Assembly: GCA_017645765.1 (NCBI GenBank)
Contig: JAGCNV010000079.1
Coordinates: forward strand, 1-64,000
DNA: 64,000 bases
From: a bacterium
GTDB lineage: Bacteria > UBP6 > UBA1177
Direction: 5' to 3'
A program made the position numbers and the translations under genes. Positions 60,236-64,000 of this stretch are shown here, piece by piece. The notes under the pieces are model-generated. The model was not told the origin of the DNA. It searched no databases and saw only the letters and a list, made by a program, of their open reading frames with translations. How positions within the stretch are numbered: position 1 is the first letter of the stretch; the number at the start of each line of letters is the position of its first letter.

Positions 60236-62128
60236 ATGAAAAAGTTCCATTTTTTTCTGTTTCTTTCAGCTGTTTTTTTCATTATCAGCTGCGGTGACAG
60301 GAAAACGGAAAATCAAACCGGACTTAGAGACGATCCGAAGGATGACGATATTTATGCTGACTATGACCCGACGTCTGATGACGATATTTATGCTGACTAT
60401 GACCCGACGTCTGACGATGATATTTCTGCAGACAATGACTCTGCACCGGATGATGATATTGTTACGGACACCGACAGCACGGCAGACGGAGATATTGAAA
60501 CAAATGACGATGCCGTAACTGATTCTGACTCTACAGACGACATTTCTTCAACTGATGCTGACGACATTGAAGATTCCGATGAAACAGCGGATGATGACGA
60601 TCCTAAATGCGATCTCGAAAACGGAGTCACCTTTACCAAACAGCCGGAAAAAATGAGTGTCGTCCTTGACAACCGGAGCGTTTTCCTCTCGTGTGAGCTG
60701 GAAGCAGAAGGCTGCGGTATAACATACCAATGGTATGAAAGTCAGGACGAACCGGAAGATCCCGGAACCGCCATACCAGATGCACTAGAAACTACTTTTG
60801 AAACTCCTGTATTTACCGAAAAAGGGATCCGTTACTACTACTGTGCCGCGACCGCAGTTTCTCCTTCAGGCGAAAGCAGGACATACATTTCCGATATTGC
60901 AAGCGTGGCATACACTGCCATTCCAATCTTATACGTAAATACTCCTGACAGCGTTGAAATCATTTCAAAAGAAGAATGGATAGAAGATGCTGACATTTCC
61001 CTTGTCGGAGCAGCAGACGAAAGCTGGAATTTCGAAAATATTGAAACAAGCATCCGCGGCAGAGGCAATTCGACTTGGAGCAGACCAAAAAAGCCTTACG
61101 CGCTAAAGCTTAAAACAGCCCGTGAAATCATGGGCATGCCGGAACACAAACGCTGGGTCCTGCTTGCAAATTATTTCGACAATTCTTTCATGCGTAACGA
61201 AGCCGCATTCTATCTCAGCGAACTTTTTGAATTGGGTTGGACTGTTCACGGGGAATTCGTTGATCTCGTTTTGAACGGAAAATACAACGGTCTCTACTGG
61301 CTGGGAGAAGCAATAAAAGTTGATAAAAACCGCGTGGACATAGATGACGGGAATCCGGAAATGACAGACGATGAAGACAAAGATTATCTTGTCGAAATGA
61401 ATATCTATTTTGATGAAACTCTGAAATTTAAAAGTGAAATCAGAGATCTGCCGTACATGATCCAAAACGAAGACTACATGGTCGATGAAAACGACGTGAT
61501 AACAGCCGGAGGGCAGGCGCGGCTTGAGCGGTTTCAGGCAAAAATAAACGAACTCGAAAAACTGCTTTACCCTGATTTTACAGAAGGCATGGACACTAAT
61601 GACTGTTCCGCGCCGGATGAATCTTATTCAGAGATTATCGACATAGATTCCTGGATAAAATTCTGGTTTGTGAATGAAATTATGGACAACTGGGATGCAG
61701 GACATCCCAGAAGCGATTTCTTCACTTTCGACAGCACAAATAACATTTTCAAAGCGGGTCCCGTATGGGATTTTGATCTTGCAGCCAGTCGTAGACCTTC
61801 GACATGTCAGTTAAACAAAACTATTTATTACAATGCTCTCTTCAAATCTCCCAAATTCATCACCCGTACAAAAGAACTGTGGAATGAGTATTCAGCTCGC
61901 ATTGATATCGATCCGCAGATCGAAACAATGAAAAACAGAATTTTCATTGCCGCCGAATATGACGCAATGCTTTGGGGGCGTCATGACTATATAAATGGTA
62001 CTCTGAACAATGACGACTTAAAGATTTTTTATGACTATGCTGAATACCTGAAAGAAAGTATCCTTCTAAAAATCTCCGTCGTGGATTCATTTATTGAAAA
62101 TCTGCCTGGATCAGAAGTTAATCCTTAA
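60236..62128 (+). CDS. CotH-kinase lipoprotein with Ig-like domain (second of a tandem pair)
   Basis: 630 aa; ATG after CGGAGATAAGGC, 18 bases beyond its paralog, so the two form an operon. Signal MKKFHFFLFLSAVFFIISC (lipobox IISC), Asp-rich linker with a duplicated DDDIYADYDPTS unit, Ig-like module (TKQPEKMSVVLDNRSVFLSC...YQWYESQ...YYYCAATA) and CotH domain (SIRGRGNSTWSRPKKPYALKL, GMPEHKRWVLLANYFDNSFMRN, LVLNGKYNGLYWLGEAIKV, AGPVWDFDLAA). The catalytic region is nearly identical to that of the first copy while linkers differ, as after a tandem duplication with linker drift. Confidence 0.88.
   Translation: MKKFHFFLFLSAVFFIISCGDRKTENQTGLRDDPKDDDIYADYDPTSDDDIYADYDPTSDDDISADNDSAPDDDIVTDTDSTADGDIETNDDAVTDSDSTDDISSTDADDIEDSDETADDDDPKCDLENGVTFTKQPEKMSVVLDNRSVFLSCELEAEGCGITYQWYESQDEPEDPGTAIPDALETTFETPVFTEKGIRYYYCAATAVSPSGESRTYISDIASVAYTAIPILYVNTPDSVEIISKEEWIEDADISLVGAADESWNFENIETSIRGRGNSTWSRPKKPYALKLKTAREIMGMPEHKRWVLLANYFDNSFMRNEAAFYLSELFELGWTVHGEFVDLVLNGKYNGLYWLGEAIKVDKNRVDIDDGNPEMTDDEDKDYLVEMNIYFDETLKFKSEIRDLPYMIQNEDYMVDENDVITAGGQARLERFQAKINELEKLLYPDFTEGMDTNDCSAPDESYSEIIDIDSWIKFWFVNEIMDNWDAGHPRSDFFTFDSTNNIFKAGPVWDFDLAASRRPSTCQLNKTIYYNALFKSPKFITRTKELWNEYSARIDIDPQIETMKNRIFIAAEYDAMLWGRHDYINGTLNNDDLKIFYDYAEYLKESILLKISVVDSFIENLPGSEVNP
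60341..60412 (+). repeat. Perfect 36-bp tandem duplication in the second CotH linker
   Basis: 60341-60376 and 60377-60412 are identical, coding two copies of DDDIYADYDPTS; a third, diverged unit (DDDISADND) follows. The identity at silent positions shows the duplication is recent. Confidence 0.95.
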
Positions 62129-62141
62129 AAAAATCAGAGGC

Positions 62142-62765
62142 TTACTTTTCGAGTAATTTAAGAACCGCGGCGTTGGCAAGCCCCGAAACAGTATTCTTTT
62201 TGAGCTTCATTCCCGCCTTTTTCATCGCACTTTTCTGCTTTACCGAAGGAAAAGCATAAGGATAAAGACCGAACATGAACGGAAGAAACTGATAGATAAA
62301 AGCTTCGATTTCGGCTTCACTCAGCGCAGGTTTCAGTTTTTTCAGGCAGTTTTCAAGCGCGCCGACTGCCGCTTTGTAGGTTTTCTTGAACTCGACAAGA
62401 TTTTCGAGGCGGCTGTTTTCCTCGATCGCATAAAGGTTCATGCTCAAAAGCTTAAGCAGCTGAAACCTTTTTCCCAAAGATAGTGAAAGCTGTTTTGCAA
62501 GCTGTTTTGCCGTCAATTTTCCTTTCGGGCTGCCGATAGAATCGATATCAGCCACCCACTTCCCGTATTCACGCTGCAATAGCGCCAGAAAGATCTCCTC
62601 TTTCGTGTGAAAGTAAGTGTAGATCGAGGTCCGCGTGAAGCCGCTCGCCTTCCCTATCTCGGCAAAAGTTATTTCGCTGAAAGTCCTGCTCTGATAAAGC
62701 GTTTCACAGGCATCGACAATTTTTTCTCTGTGCGCGTTTTTGATTTCAGGAACATATTTCGGCAT
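62142..62765 (-). CDS. TetR-family transcriptional regulator
   Basis: 207 aa. The N-terminal HTH (residues about 12-58) reads REKIVDACETLYQSRTFSEITFAEIGKASGFTRTSIYTYFHTKEEIFLALLQ. The C-terminal helical ligand domain has no assignable ligand. RBS TAGGAGAAGAAA. It sits directly downstream of the DUF362 lipoprotein gene on the same strand (27 bases), so both may be co-transcribed and the regulator may control it. Confidence 0.9.
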   Translation of the reverse strand: MPKYVPEIKNAHREKIVDACETLYQSRTFSEITFAEIGKASGFTRTSIYTYFHTKEEIFLALLQREYGKWVADIDSIGSPKGKLTAKQLAKQLSLSLGKRFQLLKLLSMNLYAIEENSRLENLVEFKKTYKAAVGALENCLKKLKPALSEAEIEAFIYQFLPFMFGLYPYAFPSVKQKSAMKKAGMKLKKNTVSGLANAAVLKLLEK

Positions 62766-62791
62766 TTTCTTCTCCTATTTCCAAAACAAAA

Positions 62792-63898
62792 TCACTTTAT
62801 CTCAACAAGTCTGTAATTTCTGTTTCCGAGCTTGATCTCTTCAGCGTAGTCGAGTGTATGAAGTCCCTGACGGGATTCGATGCGCTCTTTCAGGGATTTT
62901 GAATCAGTCGCGGCGTAAACCATGTCTATCGAAGCCTGATCGATCGCAAGCGGGTCGAGAGAAGCGACGATACCGATATCGTGCATGTCGGGTTCAGTCG
63001 GGTTTCCGTTGCAGTCGCAGTCAACGCTGAGGCGGTTGAGAACATTGATGAAAGCGATGTTTTTGCCTCCGTTCATAGCCTGGCATACTCCTTTTGCCGC
63101 TTCAGCCATAGATTCGAGAAACGCAGTCTGCTCAGCCGTGACCCAGCCTTTTGTCGCCTGACCAGCGGAGTGGATGTAGATTTTACCTGAGTGCTCGACG
63201 TCGGTCCCGCTTCCGAAGCCGATAGAAAGGTTCTTTATCGCGCCGCCGTAACCGGCCATCTGATGCCCTTTGAAGTGCGAAAGAACGAGGTATGAGCCGT
63301 AATTTTTGAAGTGCGTTCCGACATAGTCGCCTTTGACCAGATGCTTTGCGCCCTCGATCGGGATCAGCATCTCGCCTTCCTCGTCAAGAAGGTCGAACGG
63401 AGCGATCTCAAGGTATCCGCGCTGCTTGAGCGCTTCGAAATGGGCTTTGTTAGTGTTGCGGTTGCCGGGGTAAGCTGTATTGCACTCGACTATCGTGCCG
63501 TTTATTTTCTGGATGAGGTCCTTTATCAATGCGGGTCTCAGGTGGTTCGACTTTTCCGATTCGCCTGTGCTGATCTTGACTCCGGTTTTGCCTTCGGGTT
63601 TCCAGCCGAGAGTGTCGTAGATTTTTACAAGTGCTTCGGGAGTGATTTCTTTTATGAAATATACTACCGGCGCGTTTTCATCGTTTGTCTGGTGGGGAAG
63701 CATAGCTTTTTCCTCCGTTTTGTTCTCTTCCGCCGGAGCGGGAGTTTCGTTCTGAGCTCCTTTTTCTTCTTCCTGTTTTTCTGTATTTTCAGCTGCTGTC
63801 TGCGAAGCTTCCGACTTGCTTTCAGCCTTTTCCGAAGCCGATTTGCAGGAAATTACTGCAAACACAAGAACTGCTGCTAAAAGTAAAATTTTTTTCAT
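62792..63898 (-). CDS. DUF362-domain lipoprotein
   Basis: 368 aa; signal MKKILLLAAVLVFAVISC (lipobox VISC), then a Glu/Ala/Lys-rich linker to about residue 70, unlike the Asp-rich linkers of the other lipoproteins. The DUF362 domain has GVKISTGESEKSNHLRPALIKDLIQKI, ECNTAYPGNRNTNKAHFEALKQRGY, YLVLSHFKGHQMAGYGGAIKNLSIGF, a DCDCNG stretch and GIVASLDPLAIDQASIDMVY. DUF362 proteins often carry Fe-S or metal sites; here the ferredoxin part is absent. RBS CTAAGGAGAAAACC. Confidence 0.85.
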   Translation of the reverse strand: MKKILLLAAVLVFAVISCKSASEKAESKSEASQTAAENTEKQEEEKGAQNETPAPAEENKTEEKAMLPHQTNDENAPVVYFIKEITPEALVKIYDTLGWKPEGKTGVKISTGESEKSNHLRPALIKDLIQKINGTIVECNTAYPGNRNTNKAHFEALKQRGYLEIAPFDLLDEEGEMLIPIEGAKHLVKGDYVGTHFKNYGSYLVLSHFKGHQMAGYGGAIKNLSIGFGSGTDVEHSGKIYIHSAGQATKGWVTAEQTAFLESMAEAAKGVCQAMNGGKNIAFINVLNRLSVDCDCNGNPTEPDMHDIGIVASLDPLAIDQASIDMVYAATDSKSLKERIESRQGLHTLDYAEEIKLGNRNYRLVEIK

Positions 63899-63908
63899 GG
63901 TTTTCTCC

Positions 63909-64000
63909 TTAGTTTGCTCTCAATTCTCTACGTCTTTCAAACACTGCGAGCACTGCGAATACCGCAAGACCGCAAAGAATGATTATTGCTCCAAGAACAG
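63909..64000 (-). CDS. C-terminus of a membrane protein (cut by window edge)
   Basis: The last 30 codons read VLGAIIILCGLAVFAVLAV and FERRRELRAN: one membrane helix followed by a basic cluster, then TAA. This could be the last helix of a multi-span transporter or a C-terminal sorting-type anchor; the window does not show more. Confidence 0.6.
   Translation of the reverse strand, partial: VLGAIIILCGLAVFAVLAVFERRRELRAN

Noticed and set aside
1-64000. tRNA, rRNA or tmRNA genes
   Set aside because: Scanning by eye for T-arm and anticodon-arm patterns and for conserved rRNA words gave nothing convincing; a covariance search would be decisive.

Overview
The window looks like part of the chromosome of an uncultured, probably anaerobic, Gram-negative bacterium of the Myxococcota/deltaproteobacterial kind. 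This rests on protein style, not on a marker search: many lipoproteins with a short signal peptide, a lipobox Cys and a long Asp/Ser/Thr/Glu-rich linker; DUF1566, SUMF1-like, IgGFc-binding, MopE-like and DUF4215-like Cys-rich modules; subtilases; CotH kinases; and several radical SAM enzymes. Coding density is high, most starts have clear GGAGG-type ribosome binding sites, and no rRNA or tRNA gene was seen.

Left end (1-4.6 kb): the end of an IS3-family (IS150-group) element, then a type III toxin-antitoxin locus (ToxN/AbiQ-like endoribonuclease preceded by a terminator and a short repeat-bearing RNA), then two Asp-rich lipoproteins. The last 23 codons of the toxin are a near copy of the 3' end of valS, which lies 4.3 kb away, so the interval is bounded by 71-bp direct repeats. 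4.5-24.2 kb is mostly housekeeping: valS with a citryl-CoA-lyase-like gene, dgt, a lipoprotein-trmD-rplS operon and the glycine cleavage genes gcvT-gcvH-gcvPA-gcvPB. Three further lipoproteins and a DUF4143 ATPase, preceded by regularly spaced 16-bp repeats, sit among them.

24.2-26.2 kb is a first putative RiPP locus: an 88-aa precursor with six Cys at an exact 4-residue period, a SPASM radical SAM maturase and a divergent XRE regulator. 26.2-32.7 kb has a RAYT-like transposase, a microbial PARG, and an operon of hybrid histidine kinase, SUMF1-like lipoprotein and CysN-like GTPase with a vestigial APS-kinase tail. 32.8-38.5 kb carries a dihydrouridine synthase, a degenerate NtrC-like protein, an EF-G2-type factor and lysS, with a large palindrome between the last two. 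38.5-42.7 kb is a second putative RiPP operon: 53-aa Cys peptide, 116-aa unknown, PqqD-like/radical SAM/SPASM enzyme, amidohydrolase, and a string of very small proteins, again with a divergent XRE regulator.

42.7-52.3 kb has a PIN-domain toxin-antitoxin pair, glyQS, holA, a tight purE-tsaC-trmN6 operon and two SDR enzymes. 52.3-62.1 kb encodes the cell-surface machinery: two tandem subtilases with MopE-like and Cys-rich modules and a shared C-terminal K-K-S-G-G-C-S-hydrophobic tail, then two tandem CotH-kinase lipoproteins. The right end has a TetR regulator, a DUF362 lipoprotein and the C-terminus of a membrane protein. The least-described parts are the two RiPP loci, the toxN-valS fusion, the subtilase tail and the repeat array upstream of the DUF4143 ATPase.
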